A stretch of 64,000 nt of DNA from Carya illinoinensis (taxonomy: Eukaryota; Streptophyta; Magnoliopsida; Fagales; Juglandaceae), in contig NC_056762.1 in the NCBI RefSeq assembly GCF_018687715.1, forward strand, positions 39,636,864 through 39,700,863. The letters run 5' to 3'. Below, in pieces: positions 1 to 12,972 of this stretch. Numbering within the stretch: the stretch's first letter is position 1; each line of letters opens with the position of its first letter. A model generated the notes under the pieces. The model did not search any database and had not been told where the DNA came from. It saw only the letters and a list, made by a program, of their open reading frames with translations. The translations under genes were made by a program, and so were the position numbers.

Positions 1-726
1 TTTTGGTGTTCCGTTCGGTTCGGTTCTTTTGGAAACGAAGAAAGATAATTTTTTTTTTTACAATGTGTTTGTGTCTTTTTGTTGTGGTGTTCCTTTCAGT
101 TCCATTCTTTTGGATTTTTGATTCTTTTTTTTATTGTAGGTGTGTTCTGTTTCATCTTCTCTGATCGTTTGTTTGTGGGTTTTTTTTAATCATTTTTTAT
201 TTGTTATGTTCGGTGTGTTTATTCCGGTGTTCATTGTGCTTTTTCAGTTGTCATTGTTTGTGTTTTTCCTGAACGTTGGAAAAGGAAAAAAAAAATTGCT
301 GCTCTTTCATTTTCTATTTGTGGCGTTGTCAATAATCGTGTTTTGTTTTCGGTATTGTATTAAAGTTTGCACTTGTTTTTTGGGTTTTTATGCCAAAAAA
401 ATTTTTCCTACCACCTCGGTTTGCATAGACGTGTTTTTCATGCCGTGGTCGATGATTGATTGTTTATTCTTTGGGTTTTTACCTATGGTCAATGATGTTA
501 TTTACCTTTTTTTTTTGCGGTTTTTATGTGGTGGTCAATGATGCATTTGATATTTTGGATTTATTTTCGTTGTTGTATTTTAAAGTTAGATTATAGTTTA
601 GATCTCTTTTCTGATTTTTAATCCATGGTCAATGATGCATTTCATATTTTTAAAAATTAAGAGATATCTTTGTATGTACGTATAGATATGTACATAATGT
701 ATATGTGTACTTATATTATAAGCGAG

Positions 727-2016
727 AATCAATTAGCTACAACAGTCTACAGTAACTTTTCCTTTCCGTTTTTAAATCCTTTGTTTTATAGCATTTGTCT
801 TTTTTGCCCTTTATATTGTCCTTGTGTGTGTCTGTGTTTGGAATTTTATTGGTATTGTCGGTTGGGCCTTTATGGTCATTTCAGTTGGCTGATTAATTTA
901 TTTTGCTTTTATTCGATTTTTAGTATTTGTCTTTTCTGTAATCAATTTCCTTCGTTTGTTTTGGATTCTTAATTCATTAATTTTATTTCAATATTTATTT
1001 TGATGGGATGACAACTTAATGCTTCTGTAATGTTGATGCAATGGAAACTGTAGTGTTTTTATTGTTTCGCCGCAGTTATGCTTTAGTTTAACTGCTGTCC
1101 TGTCCTGTCTTGTCCTATTCATGTTTCGTTTGGTTAATTTAGTCGGTTTCTAGCTATATTATTTTTTCAATCTGACGTGAATGTAATCAAGTTTTGTTGG
1201 TGATCTTTCTGTGGTCAATTTAGTATAAATATTTAAAGATATTTAGATACTTTGAATCTGACTTCAAATTAATATAGCTGTATTTACTTTTTGATGATTT
1301 GTCGGCGTGTTAAATATTTGTTTTTGCCTTATCCAAGATTTTGCTTTTTCAGAGATTTTTTTGCCGGATTTGTCTTGTTACTTTGGTACTTTATTGGTAA
1401 TTGCAAAACAGTGACTTATTTTATAAAACCCTCTCAGCTCTCTGTCCAGACATCAATTGTTGTTTTATTGCTCGTCCTTTCTTTTACTTTTTTTTGTTTA
1501 CGTCTTTAAGCTGCCTATAAAAGTTCATTTCTTAATTTCATTTGTATCATTCATTTCTATCATGCTTCCATCTCTCCTCAAATGTCTGCCGAGCTTCTTT
1601 TGGTTTTATAAGCAAATCTTCTGTTGACCTCAGAAGTTCCACTTTTTCCATTGAATGTTATTTATCATTCAGTTTCTATTATTTCTTTAATGGTTCAGAT
1701 TCTTATATGTTGTTTTCATCAATTTTTATGTTGTTCATATGTTGGAAATTATCTTATTTATATTTTTGCAGTAATGTTTTTTATCTTCTTTTTATATTAT
1801 GTTGAAGTGTTGCCTTTTAAGTTCTGTACGTGAATTTACTTCATTTTTAGCTACACTAAACTACAGTAACTTCTGCTTTCCCTTTTTAAATTCTGTGTTT
1901 TATAGTATTTGTCTTTTTTGTCCTTTTCGTTGGTCTTGTGTGTGTCCATGTGGTTGGGGTTTTATTGTCAATTGCGATTGGGCCTTTTTGGTCATTTGGC
2001 TGCATGAGTTTAATTG
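727..2016 (+). repeat. Dispersed direct repeat, about 190 bp, two copies
   Basis: A block at about 727-925 recurs at about 1843-2016. Both hold the ordered phrases CTACAGTAACTT, TTTATAG-ATTTGTCTTTTTTG, TTGTGTGTGTC, TTTTATTG and TTGGGCCTTT-TGGTCATTT. Identity is clear but imperfect, so this is an old local duplication. No coding potential is visible. Confidence 0.7.
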
Positions 2017-3487
2017 TTTTGGCTCTTGTCTTTCAGTCATTTCGAGTGTCAGTCTCTCTACTTCGTCCGTTCGGTTCTTCTGGGTTCTTCGATTCTCTCT
2101 TTCTTTCTCTTCTCTGTTTCATTTTTTTGTTAATGTATACATTCCGAGGTATGTGCCCTTCGTCAACCAAAAACTTGGCCAGCAACATAATATTTATGTT
2201 GAATAATTCCCATTTTTGGTCCTGAAGTATCTTTCGATCCTTCTGGCGACTTTATTGATGTAAAATTCATTTTTTGTGTTATTTTACATGTTATTGTATC
2301 TATCTGAGACTGCGGAATTTTTTGGGTTTTGTTGTTTTCTGAAATGTTATGAGATCACCGTTTTTGCTCGTTGTGGACCTGTTTTTTTAACCATGATATG
2401 GTTAATACATTATAGTCTATTGTAGGTGCTATTTTAGATTTGAGTCTATCTATCTGAGACCACGAGATTTTCTGGATGTTGTTCTTTTGTGATTTCTCTG
2501 AGGCCACGATTTTTTTTTTTTTTGTGTTATATTTTATAATGCATTTTTTTTGTTTGCTTTACTGACTTCTTCATTTCTGATTTCAAAATTATGTATAGAT
2601 TTGTTGACTTTTTGGTGGTTGAAATTTTGGACACTGTATTTTGTTCACTACCGATTTGTATTGTCACGGTTGACTCGAATTTTTTTTTTTTGGGATTTTG
2701 TTTGCTTATGTTGTGCATTTAATAGTTCTAATTTGTTTGTATTTGCTGCAGGCAATTGGGATTTTATTAAGGTTTGTGTCTTATAGTTTTGTGTTATATG
2801 TGTTTTTATTGTTTTGATTTGCTATTTAATTGTTATGGTTTTAGCTGTTATCTTGATGGCAGTTTTATTGTGTACTATTTTTTGTTCATATATTTCAAAG
2901 TAAGATATTGCATTACATCTTTTATCTTAATTCGTGATTGACCAAATTATAATAAAGTGTATATATTGTTAGATAGCTTGTTGTTTTGATTTGTTAAGGT
3001 TTGTAGATTTTATAATTTTTTAAACTTTAATTTTATGGAATCCTCATTTTTATTACGTGTATTTTTTAAACAATAACATTTAAAACTTAACTTGGCTAGC
3101 TGCTCAATTTTGTTATGGTATATTTTTGTCATTCATTCAAAGTTATGAATTGGACAATATCTTAGATATACAGATATTCAAAGTTTTCTTTTCTTTTTAT
3201 TCTTTTTGGTTTAGATATTGTAGTGCATATTAGATTAAATATAATTTTAATTTGTTTTTAGTAAATTCTATAACTATTCATGTTCTTGTTTGTTAGGTTT
3301 TGTTGATAACATCAGGTATCAAATTTATAGACTTATTCAAACATGGAATTACATATCTTTAGTCTTCTTTTTTAGTTATATTATATTTTGGAACTATGAA
3401 TAGATATTTAATTTAATTCCTTTATTGTTTTCGGTGCTTTGAAGTTTTGAAAACTTTCTGTTTTTCCACTGCTGTTTAATCTTTCAA

Positions 3488-3605
3488 TTCCATATTTGTT
3501 GATACGTCTTTATTATATAATTGCTATCTCTAATTTTCCTGTTCATTACCTAATTGCTATCTCTAATTCCACATTTCTTGATGCGCATTTATTATATAAT
3601 TGACT
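3488..3605 (+). repeat. Short direct repeat, offset about 77 bp
   Basis: The phrase starting TTCCATATTTGTTGAT with TTTATTATATAATTG recurs about 77 bp later with a few changes (TTCCACATTTCTTGAT). It is a small local duplication in the T-rich region. Confidence 0.6.
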
Positions 3606-4488
3606 GATTGTTTTCTTGAACTTTAAAAGAAGCAATCCTAAGAGTATCTTTTAAAAAGGACTTTAGGGCTATATATTTTGTTGTGTACTAAAATAAATGT
3701 TCTAAAAAAACATTATAATTCATCTTATATGAGGACTTTAGGGTTGCACACAATATTTTTATCTGAGGAGAGAATGTAATTCATCTTATCTTGAACATTA
3801 ACATGGTTTCTATTAAGCCACCAATCAGTATTATCAGTTCTGTTTTTAATCAATATTGAACATGAAAATTGAAGCTGAAAATGTGTACTCATTTTTTTAA
3901 TATTCAAAAATTGCATCTTAACTAAGGTGATTTTCAACGAAATTTAGAGTTATTTCACATCCACTATTAATTTTCTTTTATGTTTCCTCAAAAGAGAAAG
4001 AGAAGCAAATTTGTTTATTTTGAAACGAAAGTATGGTTTTATTAGGGAGGCCAAAAGCCTCTTTTCTGTGTCTACTTTAAATTTATTGTAGTTATCGTGA
4101 AGTTTAATTTTTTTCAAACCGGTCCAAAAAATTGTAATGCCTGGTGAAAGACAAAAAAAATAAACCTTATTATCATTCACGACGAACGTGTTCTTCTTTC
4201 TATTGTTATCGAGACTATTTCTTTGAAAGCCATCTTTGTGTATGTTACCGGACAATTGGACTATGTATTCGTTACAAAAGCGCTGTAATAATTGATACTT
4301 TGATGTAAATTTTTACATTTTTACTTTGATGTAAATATTTATATAATTTATTTGCATCAATAACCTCTCGAAATTGTTTTATATCTGTTTTGTAATATGT
4401 AACAAATTTTTGCATCATAACAATTAAACTCAAAACATTTAGAATATTCTTCCTAGCAAGTAAAAGTAAACAAATCTACTGTAATGTT

Positions 4489-4493
4489 TATAT

Positions 4494-4541
<48 letters not shown>
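4489..4541. repeat. (TA)n microsatellite
   Basis: An almost pure TA tract of about 53 bp with one AA interruption. Similar TA tracts recur throughout the window and are not listed individually. Confidence 0.9.
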
Positions 4542-4544
<3 letters not shown>

Positions 4545-5670
4545 AATGTTGGGGATTTAATTAAATTAAATTGCTAAATGAAAATTCATTTGCAAAATTT
4601 ATTTAGATCCCTACATAATATTTGCTATATAATCTGATCAATAGATTTCTTTGTAATTATATAAAGGAGGAATATTCTCAGTGTTTTTTCTTGAAATTGT
4701 TATATTTAGTAAAACTTCTTTACATGTTAACATTATTGTGTTATGAAAATGTAAAAATAAAAATCGTTATATTTTTGAAATTTGTTGCTCACGTAAGGCA
4801 ATAGCCCAAACGGGGCTTAAATCCAAATTTATTATTTAACGTTAATTACGGTAATAGATATCCATTTGAAATTTCGATTAATTTTGGATGACGGTAGATA
4901 TCCATATGAAATCTCGATTAATTTAGAAAGGAAATAACGTAAATAAATATTTAAGATCTAAAAAAAATTGAAACAATTAATTTAACTGTCAACTTTTATT
5001 TTATTCGTTGTTTAAATTTTAACCATATCCAAATGATGCATTATATATATCGAAAACAAACGGTTGTTTTTGTTGATCAATATTTTTCTGAGAAAATAGA
5101 TAAACTCAATATATTTATAAATATTATTTAAAATTTAAAATTACTTGTTAAATGTAAAATATGTAAATAGTATTATTTTGTCTAAAATCATTTAGCTTTT
5201 TAAAAAGTCATCTCATATTGACTGATAAAAAAAACATAATTATCTGAAATGTTCAAATTTAAAAGTTGTAGTAAAATTATGAGTATATCATATTGGAAAA
5301 AAAGAAAAAGATAATATTGTAAAATTAAATTATAATGATTAAAATTTTTAACAAAAAATTGACAAATTTAATTTTAGGCCACTCACGTCAAATTTTTTAA
5401 ATAATATTTTATAATTGTTTTTGTTCATTCTCTATTTAAATATGAAATTTAAGGAGTTATCATCGGTAACATATTTTTAAAATGAATACTAAAAGTTACA
5501 AAAAAATTCATAAATTAGGAATTTTGCAGTTTTAATAATTTTAGGCGAAATAAATAATAATTTTTTTTATATAGCTAATAAAATTTTTATGTGTACAGTA
5601 ATTTATTTAAGAATCCGTAAATCAATAAAAAAATTTAAATATATCTTGATAATTTATTTATTTTTCGTGT
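4542..5670. other. AT-rich DNA without recognised content
   Basis: Very AT-rich sequence with short homopolymer runs. Nothing longer than about 60 codons, no RNA gene and no terminal repeats seen. Confidence 0.6.
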
Positions 5671-7048
5671 ATTTTAAATATTTTTTTGATAATTTGTATT
5701 AATTTTTTGATGAATCAATTTTCTTTAAAAAGGTTTAATTTTTATCTATTTCACAAAATATTTTTTCTATATATATCAATTCAAATATAATAATTATATA
5801 TTTTGGAATTAACTTTTGTGATAAGTTTTTTTCAGAACAAAAAAATAAATTGTTTAAACTAAAATATAGTAATAATATTACGTATTGTTTAAAATTGGGT
5901 GAAGTTATTTAATTTTTCAATGAAAATTCTAGATAAAAAATAATATATATTTAAATTTGTGATTCAATTAATTACAATTAAAAACTTTTAGCTAAAAAAC
6001 TTATTTTGTCTAGGAAAAAAACGTCTGTTTAAATTAAAATGTTTGCAATAAATTGAGAATAAAACATATTTTTAATAAAAAGAAAAAAATATAACCTATT
6101 TATAAAATTTTAATACTAATGTCTGTACAAAAGAAATAGAAATTTCATTTTTTATTAACATTTTTATAATAAATTTAATGAAATGTTTAAAATTTATTAA
6201 ATTTGAAAATAAAAACTAAATTCTAAATCTTTTGATGATTTTTTTGTGTCAAAAATAGGAATTACATTGTTATCTAAAGTTGAAAAGTACAAGGAAGATT
6301 AATCTTTGATCAAAAAACTGGTAAGTGTTTCGTTTTATTGTTAAAAAATTCATGGTGTATTTTTAAATATGTTTGTGATAATTTGTATTAATTTTTTGAT
6401 GAATCAATTTTCTTTAAAAATGTTTAATTTATATCTATTTCACAAAATATTTTTTCTATATATATCATTTCAAATATAATAATTATATATTTTGGAATTA
6501 ACTTTTGTGATAAGTTTTTTTCAGAACAGAAAAATAAATTGTTTAAACTAAAATATAGTAATAATATTATGTATTATTTAAAATTGGGTGAAGTTATTTA
6601 ATTTTTCAACGAAAATTCTAGATAAAAAATAATATATATTTAAATTTCTGATTCAATTAATTACAATTAAAAACTTTTAGCTAAAAAATTTATTTTGTCT
6701 AGGAAAAAAATAACGTCTGTTTAAATTAAAATGTTTGCAATAAATTGAGAATAAAACATATTTTTAATAAAAAGAAAAGAATATAACCTATTTATAAAAT
6801 TTTAGTACTAATGTCTGTACAAAAGAAATAGAAATTTCATTTTTTTATTAACATTTTTGTAATAAATTTAATGAAGTGTTTAAAATTTATTAAATTTGAA
6901 AATAAAAACTAAATTCTAAATCTTTTGATGATTTTTTTGTGTCAAAAATAGGAATTACATTGTTATCTAAAGCTGAAAAGTACAAGGAAGATTAATCTTT
7001 GATAAAAAAAAATTGGTAAGTATTTCGTTTTATTGTTAAAAACATTCA
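5671..7048 (+). repeat. 689-bp tandem duplication
   Basis: A block starting near 5671 (ATTTTAAATAT, then GATAATTTGTATTAATTTTT at 5688) is repeated starting near 6360 (same phrase at 6377), an offset of 689 bp. The copies run in parallel to the phrase TTTCGTTTTATTGTTAAAAA with ATTCATGGTGTA near 6355 and 7048. They differ by scattered substitutions and small indels. The duplication lies directly 5' of the first recognisable Helitron exon and could belong to its promoter or leader. Confidence 0.85.
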
Positions 7049-7369
7049 TGGTGTACTTTTTTAATTTTCACATTTAAAATTTTTTTTCTCTTAAATTTTA
7101 CATCTTTTACTTGTCATATTATATTGTAATATATATTGAAATATCTTTATTATTTATTATACTCATTTTAGAATTGTCTATCATACATGGGTTTAATATT
7201 AATTGTTGTTAGGCTTTAATTTATTTCATTAATATATTTAGTTTTTAATTTTTGTTGAACAAATTATAGAATTTTTATTAAATTCATAAGTTTAAAAAAA
7301 TTTTTTTTATTGTAACGTAACAATTAAAATATTGTTATTGAAGCTTCTCAAAAACAATTAACAAAAAAG

Positions 7370-8300
7370 ATGTTATATAAAGATTTGCCTGAAGACAAAA
7401 AATCTGAGATTCGTCGAAAAGCTAGAGAAAGATATGCTCAGAAAAAAGTTGCGAAGATTAATTCAATTGAGCCAATATATTTAGAACTATCATATGTGGA
7501 TCAAGTCAATACATCTATTGATGGCACATCCAATGATTATCTGCCGCATATCAGGAATGTTCAAAACAGTAATTTTTTTTTTTTAAGAACTGCCGGTAGC
7601 CACCCACATAGCAGCCCCGTCCCAAGTTTATTAAAAAGCACTCACTTGTGACGGAGGAATACCGTGGTTACAACCCTTGGCCTGGGGGCTACAAATAAAA
7701 AACCAAAACCCAAGCCTAAAAAAACCATAAAGAAACCACAACCACAACCACAAAGCACAAAAAAACATAAAAAAATACGCAAAACCACAACCTGCAAGAA
7801 ACAACCTGCACAGACAAAAAGTAAGAATAGAAAAACTTGAGTGTAAAGAAAAGGACATACCTGAAGATAAAGCCATCAACCGAGGCACATTAACATCGTC
7901 TTCAGATTTTCCGAATGTAGGGAAGACCCCCTTTGAACAATCACAATCCAAAAGATGTCGCCTTTCTGATGTCAACAATATTCATGAAATTTCTTCCTCA
8001 CAAGGAGCATCTATTTCTAGAACTGTTGATCTCTCTACAGCAAATTCACTTGAATCTATAGTTTTTAATACTATATCAGATTTTTCAATGTTTCCAAATT
8101 CATTTATGGATTTGCTGAGCGAAAGTTCTGCATTTACACGGATAGAAACAACACAAATATTTATACGGATACTATTTTTTTTTTCTTTATGTTAACATCT
8201 GATTCTTTTTATCAAAAAATGATCTTCTTGCTCAAATAGGATCCTTATGTTTTGGAAGCACAGTCAACTCTTCAGACGACCTCTGCAACAATATCTTTAG
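7370..8300 (+). pseudogene. Helitron Rep-helicase, N-terminal exons
   Basis: The ATG at 7370 opens a basic, charged segment (RRKARERYAQKK) like the start of plant Helitron proteins. Frame continuity is lost at a LINE insertion (7573-7814). It resumes at about 7825 with a Ser/Asp-rich stretch that includes FEQSQSKRCRLSDV and runs to about 8190. A small exon at 8240-8300 is bounded by AATAG and GTAAG. Its last base joins the exon at 8447 in phase (G plus GT). The function would be the poorly conserved N-terminus of the rolling-circle transposase. The exon assignment is inferred from splice signals and open frames only. Confidence 0.6.
7573..7814 (-). mobile_element. 5'-truncated LINE 3' end
   Basis: The plus strand begins with a 12-bp T run, the minus-strand poly(A). 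On the minus strand the insert reads as a 3' UTR-like sequence with GTAGCCCCCAGGCCAAGG, GGTATTCCTCCGTCACAAG and AATAAA upstream of the poly(A). It is flanked by CAAAACAGTAA (7562-7572) and CAAAAAGTAA (7815-7824), a target-site duplication of about 10 bp with one extra C. Removing the insert with one duplicate brings the flanking Helitron frames back into line. No ORF of its own remains. The assignment to an L1-type LINE is from memory of the tail sequence. Confidence 0.75.
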
Positions 8301-8446
8301 GTAAGTTAAAAAAAAAAACAAATTAAAATTATTTTAAACATTATATTATAGTATTTTTTTCTCACTTCTAATATATTGGTAAATTCATTATTATTTTACT
8401 AACTCTAAATAATTTATTGTATTATATTCTTATTTCAATTTAATAG

Positions 8447-10905
8447 GTACAAGATATCGTCGCTCTTTTACACATAGGCAAATACTACAAAACATTCCTT
8501 TTGAAGCTTCTTATTTACCAAACATGCCATCTTGCAGACATTGCAAAGCAAAGAGATTCTTCCATGAAACTAACAATTTTTGTTGTGCTGATGGATCAAT
8601 TTCTTTGGCAACAAATGTTGTTCCTGAACAACTTTATAGTTTGTTTGTCTCAAACAATCCTGAATCTATACGATTTCGAACGTATGTTCGAACATATAAC
8701 AACAAGTTTGCTTTTACATCTTTTGGGGTTAAATTTGATAGAAACTTAAGTCAAAGAAATAGAGGTATTTACACATTTCGAGTTCAATGACAAATCTATC
8801 ATTATCTTTCTGATTTACTTCCTTCAAATGGTCGGCTTTCAAATTTACAATTATATTTCTATGATGCCGAACATGAATTTGAAAATCGGATTCTTGATTC
8901 AACTAGAATGGATCCATCAATTATTGCACAGCTCATGGATATTCTTCGTGTCAATCCATATTCTACATTTTTTCGCTCTCTTGGAGATTTACCAAGTCTG
9001 GAATGTCAAAAAATATGCATTAGATCAGATCCTGGTTTAGATCAACGTGTATATAATGCTCCTACATCATCAGAAGTTGCAACAATTTGGGTTGAAGATG
9101 ATACTCTAGAACGAATAACACCTCGAGACATCTTTGTTTACAACCATGTTGGTGGAAGTCACATTGTTCAATATTATTAAGGATGTTACGATCCACTTCA
9201 GTATCCATTGTTGTTTCCTTTTGGTGATATTGGATGGCATCAAGGTATACAAAGAATCAACAGACGAAGTGCATTTATGTCTAATTATAGTCATACTGCA
9301 CAATCAATTGATCCACATCAATCAATATCTGTAGAAGAATTACTTAGACAAGAAGATCAAGGTTATATATACGATTCCAAATGATTTATACACTTTATTT
9401 ACAATTTAGTTATTAAATATGTAAATTGCTAAATTTTTAGCCATAATTTTTTGTAGTGTTTAGAAGAAAGAAGAAAGATTCATTTGTTTCATGCCGCGAA
9501 TACTATTGTTATAAGTTACAAATCAGGGAAAATATCAATTCTATTCTTCTGCTCTCTGGCCGACTGCTTCAACAATTTGTTGTTGATATGTATATTAAAA
9601 TTGAAACATCAAGATTAGATTATTTTCGTAGCAATTAGCAACACATTCGATCTGAATTATATCAAGGCATTGTGGATAGTATCAACGTTGGAGAAACAAA
9701 TGCTTCTAGAATTGGAAAGCGAATAATTTTACCATCATCTTTTATTGGAGGTCCAAGGGATATGCAAAAAAGATACATGGAGGCAATGACTTTAGTTCAG
9801 AGGTATGGCAAACCAGATATCTTTTTGACAACTACATGCAACCCAAATTGGAAAGAAATCTCTGTTGAATTGAAACCACATGAAGAAACTCAAAATCGTC
9901 CTGATTTAATTGCCCGAGTCTTCAGAGCAAAGTTAGAAGAATTGAAGCATCAATTATTCAAGCGGGAAATATTTGGAAAAGTTTCAGCATATGTTTATGT
10001 TATTGAACATCAAAAAAGAGGACTCCCCCATGCACATTTTTTGATCATCCTACATCGAGATTGGAAATTATATGCACCAGAATCTTTTGATCAAATTGTT
10101 TCTGCAGAATTACCTAACAAAAACAAGAACTTACATCTTTACACAGCTGTTACAAAGCATATGATGCATGGACCATGTGGAATCTTGAATCCAACAAATG
10201 TCTGCATGAAAAAGAATGGTCATTGCAAAAATAGTTACCCAAGACAGTTTGTCACAAATACAACTATTGGAAATGATTGTTTTCCAATATACAAACGAGC
10301 CGATGACAGAAAAGGTAGTCAAAATCAGAGGTCATGATTTGGATAATCGATGGGTTGTTCCATACAATCCTTACTTGCTTGCAATGTTTGACTGTCATAT
10401 CAATGTCGAAATATGTTTTACAATAAAGGCAGTTAAATACCTTTATAAGTATATTTACAAAGGTCATGACCGTGTTGCCTTTAATTTGGTTTCTGAACAA
10501 ACCAATCAACAAATTGATGAAATTCAACAATTTCAGTCAACCCGATGGATTGCTCTGCTAGAGGCAATGTGGAGAATATATGGATTTATTATCAATGAAG
10601 TGCATCCAGCAGTCTACAACTTACATTTACATCTTGAAAATCAGCACCAAGTAACTTTTTGAGCACATGAAAACTTGACAAATGTTATTAATTCTGATCT
10701 TTCTGCAAAGTCAATGTTGACAGAATTTTTCTCTACAAATCAAGTTGACCAAAATGCCAGAAGACTGTTATATAAAGAATTTTCAGAATTTTATGTTTAG
10801 AGTCAACAATACAAAATGTGGACCATTCGAAAGAAGCAAGTTGTTATGGGCCGAATCGTGACAGCAAATCCTTCTGAAGGTGAAATATATTATTTGTGAA
10901 TTTTA
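8447..10905 (+). pseudogene. Helitron Rep-helicase: Helitron-like N and Rep (HUH) domains
   Basis: This part would encode the rolling-circle nickase. The exon from 8447 has a zinc-finger-like segment (CRHCKAKRFF, later CC). It runs to about 9361, and an intron follows to 9455. The next exon holds the Helitron-like N domain (SCREYYCYKLQIR) and Rep motifs. The metal-binding HxH is in GLPHAHFLI (codons near 10029-10037). The two-tyrosine motif is YLYKYIYKGHD (10435-10470). Neighbouring conserved text includes TTTCNPNW and LDNRWVVPYNPYL. The gene is dead: stops at 8788, 9178, 9636, 10660, 10798 and 10897, and a single-base frameshift near 10313 just before the tyrosine motif. Catalytic residues are still readable, so decay followed loss of selection on a once-complete protein. 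Confidence 0.9.
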
Positions 10906-12777
10906 TTGAATCATATAAGAGGTCCTTTATCATTTGATGATCTCAAGACAGTTAATGGTGTTTTAGCTCCCACATTTTGTGAAGCAACTACAATGCACGG
11001 TTTATTACAAAGAGATAACAGCATTGAAGAATGTTTACAAGAAGCATCTCTTTATCAAATGCCTTCTAATTTGCGGCGACTATTTGCAACCATTTTGGTC
11101 TATTGTAATCCAGCAAATCCAAGATATCTTTGGGAACTTTTTGAACAAGACATGTCAGCTGATTTTCAAACAACTGAACATTCTCTATTAAATGTGAGAA
11201 TGAAGGTTTTACACTCCATCTCCACAACACTTGAATCAATGGGTAGAGATATTAATTCATTCCAAATTCTTGATCAAAACATTCATTTTGATGAAGATAA
11301 ATTTTTGTCTAGAGAAATTGATGATGGATTAGCTATTTCAATTCCAGAAGAAGATATTCTTGCATCAACATTGCTCAATACAGAACAACAAGTTGTTTAC
11401 AATTTAGTTCTGGAAAAGGTTTTCTCATATCAAAATGCTGAATTCTTTATAGATGGACCTGGCGGAACAGGAAAGACTTTTTTATATAAAGCACGTCTTG
11501 TAGAAATAAGATCAAAACATTTAATTGCTATTGCAACTGTTTCATCTGGTGTTGCTGCATCAATTTTACCTGGAGGTCGAACAACACATTCACGATTTAA
11601 AATACCTCTAGATAGTAACAAAAATTCTATATGTAGTGTCAGCAAACAAAGTGGACTTGCAAAACTGCTACAAGTAACAAAATTGATTATATGGGATGAA
11701 GCTCCTATGTCAAGAAAGAAAGCTATAGAGGCATTAGATAGAATGTTAAAAGATGTCAACGATTCAAAACTACCTTTTGGTGGAAAATTTGTTATATTTG
11801 GATGAGATTTTCCTCAAATTTTACCCGTTGTTCCTAAAGGCACAAGACAACAACAGATTGATGCTAGTTTGGTTTCTTCTTATCTATGGCCCATATTAAC
11901 AAAGATTCATTTGACTGAAAATATGCGTGCCAGATTAGATCCAGATTTTTCAAACTACATATTGGAATTGGGCAATGGAATGCCACCAATTACAATTGAT
12001 GAATATGTCAAGATTCCTACAACAATGTTAATCTCATATCAAGACGATAGTACTTCTTTGGATCAACTGTTGGATGCTATTTTTGATAATATTTCAGAAT
12101 ATTCAATGAATATTTCAAACATGATGAATCGTGCCATATTAGCACCAAAGAACAGTTATGTAGATGAGATAAACAATTTATAGATACAAAGATTTCCAGG
12201 AGAGATGAAACAGTATTACAGCTTTGATGAAACAATAGATGCATCTGAACAAGCAGTCATGGAAGATTTCTTAAATACATTAACTCCAAATGGATTCCCT
12301 CCACATCAATTGTTGCTCAAACAGAATTGTCTCATCATGTTGCTTAGAAATATTAATCCTTCAGAAGGATTATGTAATGGAACACAACTGATTTGTCGTA
12401 ATTTTGATCATAATGTCATTCATGTAGAAATTGCTCTTGGCCATCAGAGTGGCAAAAAAGTTTTTATTCCTAGAATCCCATTTTTGCCAAGACCAGATGA
12501 GAATAGTAGTTTTTCTTTCAAGAGAACTCAATTTCCTATTAGATTAAGCTTTGCAATGAGTATAAACAAATCACAAGGACAAACGTTAGATCTTGTTGGG
12601 ATATACTTGCCTCAACCAGTTTTTTCACATGGACAGTTATATGTGGCGTTATCAAGAGCAAAGACTATTTCTGCAGTCAAAATTTTAATACAACCAATCT
12701 CAATAGAAGAACCAGAAAATAATTCTACAAAAAATATTGTATATATAGAATTATTAACAATTGCTGCTACTACTTAA
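10906..12777 (+). pseudogene. Helitron Rep-helicase: PIF1-like helicase domain
   Basis: The 5'-to-3' DNA helicase half of the transposase. Superfamily 1B motifs appear in order: Walker A GPGGTGKT (about 11455-11478), Walker B IIWDEAPMS, motif III FG-stop-DFPQILPVV (stop at 11803), LTENMRA, motif V FAMSINKSQGQT, and motif VI YVALSRAKT. The protein ends at a stop at 12775-12777. A second stop lies at 12181. There is no frameshift in this half, only point stops, so relics of 299, 104 and 190 codons remain open. It resembles cellular PIF1 in the motifs, but direct fusion to the Rep domain identifies the Helitron origin. Confidence 0.92.
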
Positions 12778-12972
12778 AATCATACAGGTAATTAAATATA
12801 AATTTTATAATATATTTTTATCTCTAAAAAAAATTATAAATTTACTACAATTTTTTTTGACATTTTATTAATTCCTTGTTTTTATTTTACATTTTTGTTA
12901 ACTTCATTTTTTATATACTACCTTTTTATTCCATTACTTACACTTTATTTTTTTAACTTGCATCCTTTGAAG

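Larger units (their letters stand above)
1..4460. other. T-rich non-coding region with internal duplications
   Basis: Plus-strand T-rich DNA with only short hydrophobic ORFs that come from the T runs. I recognise no protein domain on either strand. It contains duplicated blocks, recurrent phrases such as GGTCAATGATGCATTT (near 488, 533 and 626), and paired phrases starting TCTATCTGAGAC near 2299 and 2443. It may be the 5' leader of the Helitron further right, or an unrelated old repeat. The sequence does not decide between them. Confidence 0.5.

Noticed and set aside
140..2225. Several hydrophobic plus-strand ORFs that look like membrane proteins
   Set aside because: Phe/Leu/Val richness comes from T-rich DNA. 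There is no conserved motif, and the frames differ between the duplicated blocks.
4480..4545. TA tract at 4.5 kb as the Helitron 5' end (A followed by TC)
   Set aside because: No TCTCTA-like start with A before it can be placed there, and no homology change to unit sequence is seen on its left.
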